Assembly (NCBI GenBank): GCA_016721465.1
Contig: JADKIA010000008.1
Span: 372,001 to 436,000, forward strand
Length of the DNA: 64,000 nucleotides
Reading direction: 5' to 3'
Origin: Ideonella sp.
GTDB lineage: Bacteria; Pseudomonadota; Gammaproteobacteria; Burkholderiales; Burkholderiaceae_C
The notes below the pieces were generated by a model, which was given only the letters and a program-made list of their open reading frames with translations, was not told the DNA's origin and made no database searches. Position numbers and translations under genes: made by a program. This document shows positions 40,527 through 48,547 of the stretch, piece by piece (position 1 is the stretch's first letter; every line of letters begins with the position of its first letter).

Positions 40527-42076
40527 GGCGTCGAATCGATCGGGATGCGGCGGTGGGCGTGGAAGCCGTCGAGCTCGGCGCGCAGCTGGTCCAGCAACAG
40601 CGCCTTGTCGTCGCGGTAGAACAGGTTGTAGCTCTCGAACGGGATCAGCCGCCCATCCGGCCGGGCCATGTGGATGCAGCTCTTCTTCAGTGCGCGGATG
40701 TCCAGCGACAGGGCGTCCATGAACTGCACGATCAGCACGCGGAAGACGTTGCGGTAGCCCAGCCCGGCCGGCGCGGCGATCTGCGGCAGGCAGCACATCA
40801 GCTCACTTAAGGCTCCGGCCTGCGACTCGGGCGAGTGGTTGGTGGAGAACAGCTTGAACACCTGTTGCTTGAGGCTTTCGTCGCGCTCGAAGACGATGGT
40901 GTTGCCGGCCGACTCCACCAGCGTGCGCGGGTCGAGAAAGCGGGTCAGGGGCTGCAGGCCGTCCGCTGTCTTCACCGCATAGGCCATGGCCAGGGTGTCG
41001 GGGTTGCAGGGCACGGGCACCACGTCCTCGGCGGTGAACAGGCCACTTTGCTCGACGATGCGCCGGCGCACCTCGCTCACGGTGAGGCGGTGCAGGCGCG
41101 GGTCATAGCCCTCGACGCGGCCGGCGTCCTGCACGGGCTGCAGCGTCACGCCGCGCACACAGGGCTGCTGCGCGGCGAAGCGAATCACCTCGCCGATCTC
41201 CTGGTCGTTCACGCCGCGCTTGACCGTCATCACCAGCGTGGTGGACAGGTCCAGCGCGTTCAGCCGCGCCAGCGCCTGGTCGCGCACGCGGCGCAGGTCG
41301 GCGCCGCGCAGGTCCATCAGCGGCTCGCGTTGCAGCGAATCGAACTGCAGGTAGACCTCGAAACCCTGCGGCGGGCCGGAGCGTGGCCCCTTCAAGGTGT
41401 CGGCCAGCTGCTGCGCAAAGTGTGCGTCCTGCGCAATGCGGATGCCGTTGGTGTTGAGCATCAGGTGGCGGATGGGTCGCGCGCGTGCCTCGGCCAGCAC
41501 CTCGAAGAACTGCGGGTGCAGCGTGGGTTCGCCGCCACTGAGTTGCACCACGTCGGGCTCGCCTTCGCTGGCCACCACTGCGTCCAGCATGGCGCGCACC
41601 TCGTCCAGCGTGCGGTGCGTCAGGCGCTCGGGCCCCGAGCTGGCGTAGCAGGTGGGGCAGCGCAGGTTGCAGTGGTCGGTGATCTCGACCACGGCCAGGC
41701 AGGCGTGCTGCATGTGGTCGGGGCACAGGCCGCAGTCGTAGGGGCAGCCATGGCGCATCTCGGTGGAAAAGCTTCGCGGCATCTCCGGCGCCTTGACGAA
41801 GACCTCGCGGCCCAGGCGGTAGTAGGCCGCATCGTCGGCGATCAGCACGCGCTCGGCGCCGTGAATTGGGCACCACTTGTCCATGTAGACGTGGTCGTCC
41901 TTGCCAGGAACGTCTGGGCCGCCCCAAGGTTCCTGACCCCCTCGGGGGGCGGGCCGATGTATTTCGTCGGCCCAGGGGGCTTTGATCACGATCTTGGCTT
42001 CGACCTGGCGCAGGCACTGCGTGCACACCGATTGCGTGGTGTCGTAGAACAGGTAGGGGCGGGTCTTGCGGGTCAT
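40523..42076 (-). CDS. Radical SAM enzyme with tetraether-lipid-synthase (Tes/MJ0619)-like layout
   Basis: 517 aa. ATG 42076 overlaps the Lgt-like stop (ATGA). The radical SAM cluster motif is C136-N-L-R-C140-P-T-C143, with the SAM-binding GGE in QLSGGEPTLHP. Before it lie two further cysteine groups, Cys18/Cys21 plus Cys69-Pro-Ile-His, and Cys111/Cys115/Cys118 (CPYDCGLCPDH). This order of auxiliary clusters is what I know from MJ0619 and archaeal Tes, which joins two lipid tails by a C-C bond. Members in bacteria are mostly uncharacterised. Lipid genes flank it on the same operon. Residues about 34-46 come from a GC-rich hairpin repeat in the DNA. Confidence 0.85.
   Translation of the reverse strand: MTRKTRPYLFYDTTQSVCTQCLRQVEAKIVIKAPWADEIHRPAPRGGQEPWGGPDVPGKDDHVYMDKWCPIHGAERVLIADDAAYYRLGREVFVKAPEMPRSFSTEMRHGCPYDCGLCPDHMQHACLAVVEITDHCNLRCPTCYASSGPERLTHRTLDEVRAMLDAVVASEGEPDVVQLSGGEPTLHPQFFEVLAEARARPIRHLMLNTNGIRIAQDAHFAQQLADTLKGPRSGPPQGFEVYLQFDSLQREPLMDLRGADLRRVRDQALARLNALDLSTTLVMTVKRGVNDQEIGEVIRFAAQQPCVRGVTLQPVQDAGRVEGYDPRLHRLTVSEVRRRIVEQSGLFTAEDVVPVPCNPDTLAMAYAVKTADGLQPLTRFLDPRTLVESAGNTIVFERDESLKQQVFKLFSTNHSPESQAGALSELMCCLPQIAAPAGLGYRNVFRVLIVQFMDALSLDIRALKKSCIHMARPDGRLIPFESYNLFYRDDKALLLDQLRAELDGFHAHRRIPIDSTP
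41937..41973. repeat. REP-like double hairpin inside the radical SAM gene
   Basis: Two inverted repeats lie side by side: CCCCC (41937-41941) with GGGGG (from 41944), and GGGCCGA (41951-41957) with TCGGCCC (41967-41973). They sit within coding sequence and keep the frame open. The form resembles the GC-rich palindromic repeats scattered through Comamonadaceae genomes; that comparison is from memory. Confidence 0.55.
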
Positions 42077-42819
42077 GTCCGTGCGGCCTGTTGGAGAGGT
42101 CGGCCGCGCCAGGCGCGCGCGACGATGGGCAAGTAGACGGCCAGGGCCAGTGCGCACACCCACTGGATGCCGCTCAGCCCGCCGGCATAGGCGTGGCGCA
42201 CGGGCTTGAGCGTGTCGATGCCCAGGCGCCACGCGAGGTAGCCGGCCAGGAACAGCTTGAAGGCCAGGCCTGGCACCTGAGCGAAGCGCCTGTCCACCGC
42301 CAGGGCCAGCGCCAGCACGATGGCCATGTCGTAGAGCTGGGTCGGATGGCGCGGCACGCCGTCGCCAAAGTCGATGCCCCAGGGCAGATCGGTCGGCAGA
42401 CCGTAAGTGTCGTCGTGCAGCCCGGCCAGGAAGCAGCCGATGCGCCCCAGCACCAGGCCCATGGCGATGGGCCACACCATCGCGTCGCCGGTGGACTGCG
42501 TCTGCCGCGTCAGGGCCTTGGCCGCCTCCACGCCGATCAGGCCGCCGAGCAGACCGCCGACGATGGACTGGCCGGGCATCAGCCACTGGCCGGCCAGCAG
42601 TTGCTGCAGCACTTCGGGCCGCTCGACCAGGAACACCGCCTTGTTGCCCAGCGCGGCCCCGCCAAGCAAGCCGGCGACGATGGCGAAGCTTCCCGCCTGG
42701 GTCAGGCCGCCCTGGCCGCTGGCCACGCGTTGTCGGCGGTACCAGGCCACGCCGAGCGCGATGCCGCCGTACTCGAAGGCGGCGTGCACCAGGGCCGCCA
42801 GCAGCGGGTGCTGGATCAT
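42073..42819 (-). CDS. Prolipoprotein diacylglyceryl transferase (Lgt) homologue
   Basis: 248 aa, ATG 42819 overlapping the upstream stop. Seven predicted helices. Lgt-type features are QSIVGGLLGGLIGVEAAK, the catalytic-type Arg in GLVLGRIGCFLAGL near residue 130, and PRHPTQLYDM near 160. It is divergent from housekeeping Lgt (no NGE-type GRxGNF, no long periplasmic head), so it is probably a second, specialised member that moves a glycerol-phosphate-lipid group. It sits between a small membrane protein and the radical SAM gene. Confidence 0.8.
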   Translation of the reverse strand: MIQHPLLAALVHAAFEYGGIALGVAWYRRQRVASGQGGLTQAGSFAIVAGLLGGAALGNKAVFLVERPEVLQQLLAGQWLMPGQSIVGGLLGGLIGVEAAKALTRQTQSTGDAMVWPIAMGLVLGRIGCFLAGLHDDTYGLPTDLPWGIDFGDGVPRHPTQLYDMAIVLALALAVDRRFAQVPGLAFKLFLAGYLAWRLGIDTLKPVRHAYAGGLSGIQWVCALALAVYLPIVARAWRGRPLQQAART

Positions 42820-43127
42820 GCGGCAGGGCCGGGCGGTTCGTCGTGTGCTGCCCGGGCTGGCGCGGGCGCGTCGGCCGAAGGGCCGTGCGATGCGAGGGCC
42901 TGGGCATCGACCGGCTTGCGCCGCAGCTTGCGCACGCCCCACCAGCACAGCGCGGCAGCCACCGCCCCCAGGGCCCCTGCGACAAAGGCCGTCGAGGCGA
43001 ACTGCGCATCACGTGTGTTGCCGCTCAGCATCGACAAACCCATCACACCACCGCACAGCGAGCACAGCCCAAAGCCGGCCACGCCAAGCCCGAGCAGCAC
43101 CAATGCCAAACCGCGCCAGAACGACAT
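42816..43127 (-). CDS. Small membrane protein
   Basis: 103 aa, ATG 43127, one base after the acyltransferase stop. Two membrane helices (about 4-30 and 42-65) with a Cys/Gly-rich loop (GLCSLCGGVMG), then an Arg/Pro/Ala cytosolic tail. No named family. The ATGA overlap with the Lgt-like gene and the 1-base gap to the acyltransferase make it an integral member of the lipid operon. Confidence 0.75.
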   Translation of the reverse strand: MSFWRGLALVLLGLGVAGFGLCSLCGGVMGLSMLSGNTRDAQFASTAFVAGALGAVAAALCWWGVRKLRRKPVDAQALASHGPSADAPAPARAAHDEPPGPAA

Positions 43128-43128
43128 C

Positions 43129-45018
43129 TCAGACCTCCAGCAAACCTTGCACCCGGACACGCAACGCCTCGGGGCTCACCTGTTGTGGCAACACCGCCTG
43201 GCCGGCCACCAGTGTCACCGGGCTGAACAGCCCGCGGCGGAAGGGCCGGGCCATCGCCGCGCCACCTTCGATGCGCGAGAAGTACGAGCCCCACAGGTTC
43301 TGCAGCGCCACCGGCACCACGGGCACGGGTTGACGCTCGAGGATCTTCATGATGCCGCCCTTGAAGGGCTGCAATTCGCCGTCGCGGGTGATGCCGCCTT
43401 CGGGGAAGATGCCGAGCAGGTCGCCCTCGGCCAGCACCTGCTCGGCGGCAGCGAAGGCGGCGGCGTACACGGCCGGGTCTTCCTTCTGCGGCGCGATCGG
43501 GATCGCCTTGGCCAGGCGGAACAGCCAGCCCAGCACCGGCACCTGGAAGATGCGGTGGTCCATGATGAAGCGGATCGGGCGCGGGCTGGCGGCCATCAGC
43601 ACGATGGCGTCGACGAAGCTCACGTGGTTGGCCGCGATGATGGCCGCGCCGGTGGTGGGGATGTGCTCATCGCCGCGCACCTTGAAGCGGTAGACGCAAC
43701 GCGTGACCATGAAGGCGACGAAGCGCAGCAGGTACTCGGGCACCAGCAGGAAGATGTAGCCCGCCACCAGTGCATTGGCGATGCCGGTGAACAGGAACAC
43801 CTGCGGCACCGTGAAACCCGCGCCCAGCAGTGCGCCGGCAGCCACGCTGCTGACGATCATGAACAGCGCGTTGAGGATGTTGTTGGCCGCGATGATGCGG
43901 GCACGGTGCGAGGGCTCGCTGCGCAGCTGGATCAGCGCGTACATGGGCACGCTGTAAAGGCCCGCGAACAGGCTGAGCAGCAGCAGGTCGGCCATCACGC
44001 GCCAGTGCGCGGCCTGGGCCATGAACTGGGCCGCCGTTTGCGCGGCCACCGGTGGCAGGTTGCGCGAGGCGAAGTACAGGTCGATCGAGAACACGCTCAT
44101 GCCGATGGCGCCGAAGGGCACCAGGCCGATCTCCACATGCCGCTTGCTCAGCACCTCGCACAGCAGCGAGCCGGTGCCGATGCCGATCGAGAACACCACC
44201 AGCAGCAGCGAGGCCACGTGCTCGTCGCCATGCAGCACGGTCTTGGCGAAGACCGGGAAGTTGCTGAGGAACACCGCACCGAAGAACCACATCCAGCTGA
44301 TGCCCAGCAGCGAGCGAAAGACCACGATGTTGCCGTGCGCGAGCTTGAGGTTGCGCAGGGTTTCGCTCACCGGGTTCCAGTTGATCTTGAGCCTCGGGTC
44401 GGTGGCCGGCGTGGGCGGCACCAGCTGCGCGGTGAAGCGGCCCAGCAGCGCCGCGGCCACGCAGCCGATGGCCACATAGCGCGCGCCCACCTCGGGCAGG
44501 GCGATCAGCAGGCCGCCGGCCACGTTGCCCAGCAGGATGGCGACGAAGGTGCCCATCTCCACCATGCCGTTGCCGCCGGTGAGCTCGCGCTCGTTCAGGT
44601 GCTGCGGCAGGTAGGCGAACTTGACCGGGCCGAACAGCGTGGAGTGCAGGCCCATCAGGAACACGCAGGCCAGCAGCACCGGCACGTTGTGCGTGATGAA
44701 GCCGAAGCCGGCCAGCGCCATCACCACGATCTCAAGGTTCTTGACGAAGCGGATCACCGCCGTCTTGTCGTACTTGTCGGTGAGCTGGCCGCTGGTGGCC
44801 GAGAACAGCAGGAAGGGCAGGATGAACAGCGCGCCGATGATCAGGCCGGCCTGTTCGGGCTTCATCCACGACACCTGCAGCTGGTAGGTCACCATCACCG
44901 TGAACGCAAACTTGAACAGGTTGTCGTTGCCCGCGCCGAGGAATTGCGTCCAGAAGAAGGGCGCGAACCGACGCTGGCGGAGCAGCGCGAACTGATTGGG
45001 GTGGTCGTGTGGGCTCAA
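43129..45018 (-). CDS. MFS transporter fused to 1-acylglycerol-3-phosphate acyltransferase (LplT-PlsC type)
   Basis: 629 aa starting at TTG 45018; GGAG lies 8 bases upstream. Residues 1 to about 420 are a 12-helix major facilitator domain (RRFAPFFWTQFLGAGNDNLFKFA, GQLTDKYDK, FGPVKFAYLPQHL) like the lysophospholipid flippase LplT. Residues about 440-629 form a PlsC acyltransferase with HX4D as H465-VSFV-D470 and FPEGGITRDGE near 538. Similar fusions are known from Aas-type lysophospholipid repair. It is the first gene of the five-gene operon. Confidence 0.9.
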   Translation of the reverse strand: MSPHDHPNQFALLRQRRFAPFFWTQFLGAGNDNLFKFAFTVMVTYQLQVSWMKPEQAGLIIGALFILPFLLFSATSGQLTDKYDKTAVIRFVKNLEIVVMALAGFGFITHNVPVLLACVFLMGLHSTLFGPVKFAYLPQHLNERELTGGNGMVEMGTFVAILLGNVAGGLLIALPEVGARYVAIGCVAAALLGRFTAQLVPPTPATDPRLKINWNPVSETLRNLKLAHGNIVVFRSLLGISWMWFFGAVFLSNFPVFAKTVLHGDEHVASLLLVVFSIGIGTGSLLCEVLSKRHVEIGLVPFGAIGMSVFSIDLYFASRNLPPVAAQTAAQFMAQAAHWRVMADLLLLSLFAGLYSVPMYALIQLRSEPSHRARIIAANNILNALFMIVSSVAAGALLGAGFTVPQVFLFTGIANALVAGYIFLLVPEYLLRFVAFMVTRCVYRFKVRGDEHIPTTGAAIIAANHVSFVDAIVLMAASPRPIRFIMDHRIFQVPVLGWLFRLAKAIPIAPQKEDPAVYAAAFAAAEQVLAEGDLLGIFPEGGITRDGELQPFKGGIMKILERQPVPVVPVALQNLWGSYFSRIEGGAAMARPFRRGLFSPVTLVAGQAVLPQQVSPEALRVRVQGLLEV

Positions 45019-45137
45019 GCGGACTCCGTGGCGGCGGGCAGGGGCGGGTGGGGCCGGCAAGTTCCGGACTGTAGGGCGAGTTGCGCAGTCGTTGGTGCCG
45101 GGGCAGAAGCGGCGCGCGTGGATTTCAGCGCACGAAG

Positions 45138-45986
45138 TCAGCGCACCGTGGTGGCGGCTGTGCCCAGCCCGCTGCGGGTGAGCCAGTCGAAGACCGAATC
45201 GACCGTGACGGTGTTGATGCGGTCGCTGAACCGCAGCGCGTCGGGGTGGTCGTCGAAGGCCACGTTGGCGGCCGTGACCCGCGCGCCCAGGCGTGTGAGC
45301 AGGCCCAGACGCAGCGTGGTCGGCTGGTAGCCGTGCTGTTGCAGCCACAGCTGCGCGGCAGGACGGGTGTTGGCCGATGGGTCTGCAGCGGCCATGGCCA
45401 GGGTCTCGATGGCCCACTGGTTGCTCTGCTGGTAGGCGGTGGACCAGGGGTAGGCCAGCATGTTGTAGCGGCGCTCGTTGAGCTGCGCGGCGCGCGCGTT
45501 GTCCTGCAGGATGGGCAGCAGCCGGGCCTGCAGGTTGGGCGTGAGTGGCACCAGCGCGGCCTCGTAGCGGAAGGGGCTGTCCATGAAGAACTCGCCCAGG
45601 CCCTGGCGATACAGCGCCGAGTCGGCCGTGCCGCAATGGTTGAGCTTGTGCAGCACGCGCCAGTGCTCGCCGTCGCGGTAGGCGAACCCCAGGTGCGAGT
45701 AGCGCAGGCCGTACTTCGACAGGTCCTGCCCCGCGCGGGCCAGCACCAGCACCTGCGCGCCGCTGCGCTCCAGCGCTGCAGCGGTGCGCTGTGCCAGCGC
45801 CATGCCCTTGGTGATCGCGTCCACCTCGATGGGCTTGGCTTCGCAGGGGCGGCCGGCATGGGCCGCTGGGGTGGCCAAGGCGGCGGCCACGGTGGCCGTC
45901 AGCAAGAGCCTGTGCAGGTTTGGGGGTCCCGGGGGCGGGGGGGCCCGGCCAGGGGTGGCCCCTTCGGGCGGCCGCACGGGGCTCAT
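45138..45986 (-). CDS. DUF2145 exported protein
   Basis: 282 aa from ATG 45986, which overlaps the upstream gene's stop (ATGA). The first 24 residues (RPPEGATPGRAPPPPGPP) come from a GC-rich palindromic stretch and precede what looks like the true signal peptide (LLLTATVAAALATPAAHA). DUF2145 features follow: GRPCEAKP, LGFAYRDGEHWRVLHKLNHCGTADSALYRQGLGEFF in continuous positions, and a C-terminal VDSVFDWL. The function is unknown. A shorter in-frame start near residue 25 is possible. Confidence 0.82.
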   Translation of the reverse strand: MSPVRPPEGATPGRAPPPPGPPNLHRLLLTATVAAALATPAAHAGRPCEAKPIEVDAITKGMALAQRTAAALERSGAQVLVLARAGQDLSKYGLRYSHLGFAYRDGEHWRVLHKLNHCGTADSALYRQGLGEFFMDSPFRYEAALVPLTPNLQARLLPILQDNARAAQLNERRYNMLAYPWSTAYQQSNQWAIETLAMAAADPSANTRPAAQLWLQQHGYQPTTLRLGLLTRLGARVTAANVAFDDHPDALRFSDRINTVTVDSVFDWLTRSGLGTAATTVR

Positions 45987-46402
45987 CGCGTCACCCGTTC
46001 GTTGTAGAGCAGCGAGGCGCCGATCTCGTTGGGGATGAAGGCCACGGCGGCACTGGCGGCGCTGAGCACCCAGCCGGTGCTCAGCGCCGTGACCACCAGG
46101 CCGGTGCCCAGCGCCATGGCCGCGCTGCCGGCCAGTTCGACCGAGGCGCGGGCGCCATCGGAGGCGCGCTCCAGCACCCACACGGTGCCGACGGCCGAGG
46201 CCTGCACGGCCACCACGGTCAACACCACGCCGCCCGACAGCAGCGCCGCCGGTGCGGCCACCACCACCGCCACGGGCAGCAGCGACAGCGCACTGCTGGC
46301 GGTGGACGGGTCGGTGCCGTGGGCGAAGCTGGGGGCGGTGGTGCTCAGCAGCACGGCGCTGGCGAGCATGGCGCACAGTGCGCGCAGTTTGAACGTTGTC
46401 AT
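45983..46402 (-). CDS. Hypothetical exported membrane protein, DUF2145 partner
   Basis: 139 aa. The signal peptide (MTTFKLRALCAMLASAVLLS, cleavage near APSFAHG) is followed by two membrane segments (LLPVAVVVAAPAALLSGGVV and the AAMALGTGLVVTAL region). Ends in LLYNERVTR. I do not recognise a family. It shares an ATGA junction with DUF2145 and is 38 bases from the YiaAB gene, so all three form an operon. Confidence 0.75.
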   Translation of the reverse strand: MTTFKLRALCAMLASAVLLSTTAPSFAHGTDPSTASSALSLLPVAVVVAAPAALLSGGVVLTVVAVQASAVGTVWVLERASDGARASVELAGSAAMALGTGLVVTALSTGWVLSAASAAVAFIPNEIGASLLYNERVTR

Positions 46403-46440
46403 GTCGGTGGCTCCTGGTTGATCGAAGGGTGTCTTGCCCA

Positions 46441-46932
46441 TCAGGCGGCGGCCTGCAGCTCGTCGCGCCGGTGGGCCGTGGCGGGTGCGGCGTCCATGCG
46501 GCCGGCCATGCGGGCTTCCAGCAGATCGGCGTCGTGCGCATCGCGCAGGGTCTTGGCCAGCGTGAACACCGACGAAATCAGGAACAGCCAGCACACCAGC
46601 AGGTAGGCCTTCCACACCGGCTGGATGCCCATGCGCCACAGGCCCCAGCCGGTGAGCGCCATCGCGAAGGCAAAGCCGCCCCACACCACCAGCCGCCACA
46701 TCGGCGTGTCCACCGGGCGGGCCTGGTTGTCGCGGATGAACTTGGCCAACGCGAAGGCGGTGGACAGGCAGAACACGTAGCCCATCACCATGAAGGCGCG
46801 GTCGATGTCGTCGCCTGGCAGCCACGACAGGCCGATGGCGCACAGCGAGACCGCGATGCCGAAGGACAGCCACACCTGCGTGCGCCAGGCACGGGTGTCG
46901 CGGCGGATGAGCGGGTGATTGGCAGGGTTCAT
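46441..46932 (-). CDS. YiaA/YiaB-type inner membrane protein
   Basis: 163 aa, ATG 46932. Four membrane helices in two pairs: WLSFGIAVSLCAIGL with FMVMGYVFCLSTAFALAKFIRDN, and LVVWGGFAFAMALTGWGLW with AYLLVCWLFLISSVFTLAKTLRD. This is the YiaAB two-helix repeat. Function unknown. It is the first gene of the operon that includes the 139-aa protein and DUF2145, and it is divergent from an HTH regulator with an inverted repeat between. Confidence 0.85.
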   Translation of the reverse strand: MNPANHPLIRRDTRAWRTQVWLSFGIAVSLCAIGLSWLPGDDIDRAFMVMGYVFCLSTAFALAKFIRDNQARPVDTPMWRLVVWGGFAFAMALTGWGLWRMGIQPVWKAYLLVCWLFLISSVFTLAKTLRDAHDADLLEARMAGRMDAAPATAHRRDELQAAA

Positions 46933-47029
46933 GTGGGCACTCCGGGCGGTGGGTTGAATGTGGACGCGATGTTGCAAGCCGGGCCCAAGCGGTGCAACGG
47001 GAAGCCACGACGTGGTGCCAAACGACCGG

Positions 47030-47048
47030 ATCAGTATCGAAAACTGAT
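47030..47048. promoter_or_regulatory. 6-bp inverted repeat between the YiaAB operon and its divergent regulator
   Basis: ATCAGT (47030-47035) and ACTGAT (47043-47048) are exact reverse complements with a 7-base A-rich spacer. It lies 38 bases before the regulator ATG and 97 bases before the YiaAB ATG. It is the AT-richest spot in the region, as expected for an operator over a promoter. Confidence 0.55.
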
Positions 47049-47086
47049 ACCGTTGCAGCTGTTTGCCTGCAGGAAGCGACGCCACG

Positions 47087-47881
47087 ATGTCCACCACCCA
47101 GACCCTGATCACCGTGCTCAAGGCCGAGCTGAAGGCGGCCGGGCTGACCTACGCGGCACTGGCGCGCGAGCTGGGCCTGGCCGAGTCGAGCGTCAAGCGC
47201 ATGTTCTCCAAAGGCGAGATGACGCTGTCGCGCCTGGACGAGATCTGCCGCGTGCTGCGCACCGACTATGCCGAGCTGTCGCGCCAGGTGGCCGACGCGG
47301 CTCCGCAACGCCACGAGCTCACCGCCGAGCAGGAGGCGGCGGTGGTGGCCGACCCCAAGCTGCTGCTGGTGGCCATCTGCGCGCTCAGCCAATGGACGCT
47401 GGAGCAGATGGTGGCCACCTATCGCCTCACCGAGGCCGAAGCGGTGAAGTACCTGGCGCGGCTGGACAAGCTGGGCATCATCGAATTGAAGCCCCTGAAC
47501 CGCTACCGCCTGCACGTGGCCAAGACCTTCCGCTGGCGGCCGGACGGACCGGTGATGGCCTACTTCCGCAAGCAGGTGGTGGGCGACTACTACAGCGGCG
47601 GCTTCGATGGCGAGGGCGAGCTGCTGATGCTGGTGCACGGCCAGATCGGCCGCAGCCTGGCGGCGATGTTCAACGAGCGCCTGCAGCGCGTGGCGCAGGA
47701 CTTTGCCCACCAGCAACTCTCGGATCAGCGCCTGCCACCCGACCAGAAGCGGGCCTACACGCTGGTGATCGGCATGCGCTCGTGGTTGTTCGGCGCCTTC
47801 CGCGACCTCAAGCGCGAGCCCGATGGGCCGACGATCGCCGTTTCGGCGCCGCCGCACGTGCCCCAGCGGCACCGCCTCTGA
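47087..47881 (+). CDS. XRE-type HTH transcriptional regulator
   Basis: 264 aa. Residues about 8-65 form an XRE helix-turn-helix (LKAAGLTYAALARELGLAESSVKRMF, then MTLSRLDEICRVL). The C-terminal part (about 90-200) has a second helical domain with SQWTLEQMVATYRLTEAEAVKYLARLDKLGIIEL in continuous positions, which looks like a winged-helix. Such two-part regulators often repress the adjacent membrane operon. It is divergent from the YiaAB/DUF2145 operon. Confidence 0.85.
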   Translation: MSTTQTLITVLKAELKAAGLTYAALARELGLAESSVKRMFSKGEMTLSRLDEICRVLRTDYAELSRQVADAAPQRHELTAEQEAAVVADPKLLLVAICALSQWTLEQMVATYRLTEAEAVKYLARLDKLGIIELKPLNRYRLHVAKTFRWRPDGPVMAYFRKQVVGDYYSGGFDGEGELLMLVHGQIGRSLAAMFNERLQRVAQDFAHQQLSDQRLPPDQKRAYTLVIGMRSWLFGAFRDLKREPDGPTIAVSAPPHVPQRHRL

Positions 47882-47902
47882 AACGCGGCCAGGCAGCGCC
47901 GT

Positions 47903-48547
47903 TCAAACGCCGATCTTGAGCGGCACCGTCAGCGTCGATCGCAGGTGGGCGGCAGCCGGCGCCTGCGGTTCACCCACCCACAACCAACGCAGCGGATGCT
48001 GCAACTCGGCGCCGCGCTGAGCGAGTGCGGCCAGCGCCATGGCCAGGCCCGGGCTGTCTTCACCCGCCGCCAGGATCAGCGTGGCGCGTCGCGGCAGAAA
48101 GTGGTGCTGCAGTTGCCGCTCGGCCGGCGGCGCGGTGGAGGCCCAGCCGGCGTCCCAGGGGTCCGAGGGCTGGCGTGGCCGCCACCACATCGCGTCGTGG
48201 AGCTTGATGCGGGCGCGCCAGAGCAGGCCCGCGGCCCGGCCGGGCAGGGCCTCGAGCGCGGTGCTGCCGTCGAGGCTGCGGGCGAAGGCATTGGCCCAGG
48301 CGGCGCTCGCTGCGGCCGCCGGGCCACAGAGCGTGGCCACCGCGAAATCGTTCGACGCCTTGCCGTGCCACGCGGCGTGGTCGGCCTGTTGGCTGGGCGA
48401 GTGGCACCACGTCAGAAGCCGTGCCCAGGCTTCGGGGTCGGCCGACGCCAGCGCCTGCTCTGCCGTGCGCGGCGTGCGGGCGGGCGGCTGCAAGGCCACA
48501 CGATCAAAGCGTGCGCGCAGGTTGGCCAGGGCCTGGGTGGCGCTCAT
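47903..48547 (-). CDS. Hypothetical protein, CoA-transferase operon
   Basis: 214 aa. Start ATG 48547 overlaps the CoA-transferase stop by 4 bases. It has no membrane segment or signal. Residues about 30-120 are Ala/Trp/Arg-rich helices (DPEAWARLLTWCHSPSQQADH), then a conserved-looking LHDAMWWRPRQPSDPWDAGWA and RRATLILAAGEDSPGLAMALAALA. I recognise no domain. Overlap suggests work linked to the CoA-transferase, but no mechanism can be named. Confidence 0.6.
   Translation of the reverse strand: MSATQALANLRARFDRVALQPPARTPRTAEQALASADPEAWARLLTWCHSPSQQADHAAWHGKASNDFAVATLCGPAAAASAAWANAFARSLDGSTALEALPGRAAGLLWRARIKLHDAMWWRPRQPSDPWDAGWASTAPPAERQLQHHFLPRRATLILAAGEDSPGLAMALAALAQRGAELQHPLRWLWVGEPQAPAAAHLRSTLTVPLKIGV

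Noticed and set aside
42091..45330. A long plus-strand open frame opposite the lipid operon
   Set aside because: Its composition is His/Gln/Arg-rich with no recognisable motif. The minus-strand genes have clear families and coupled starts.
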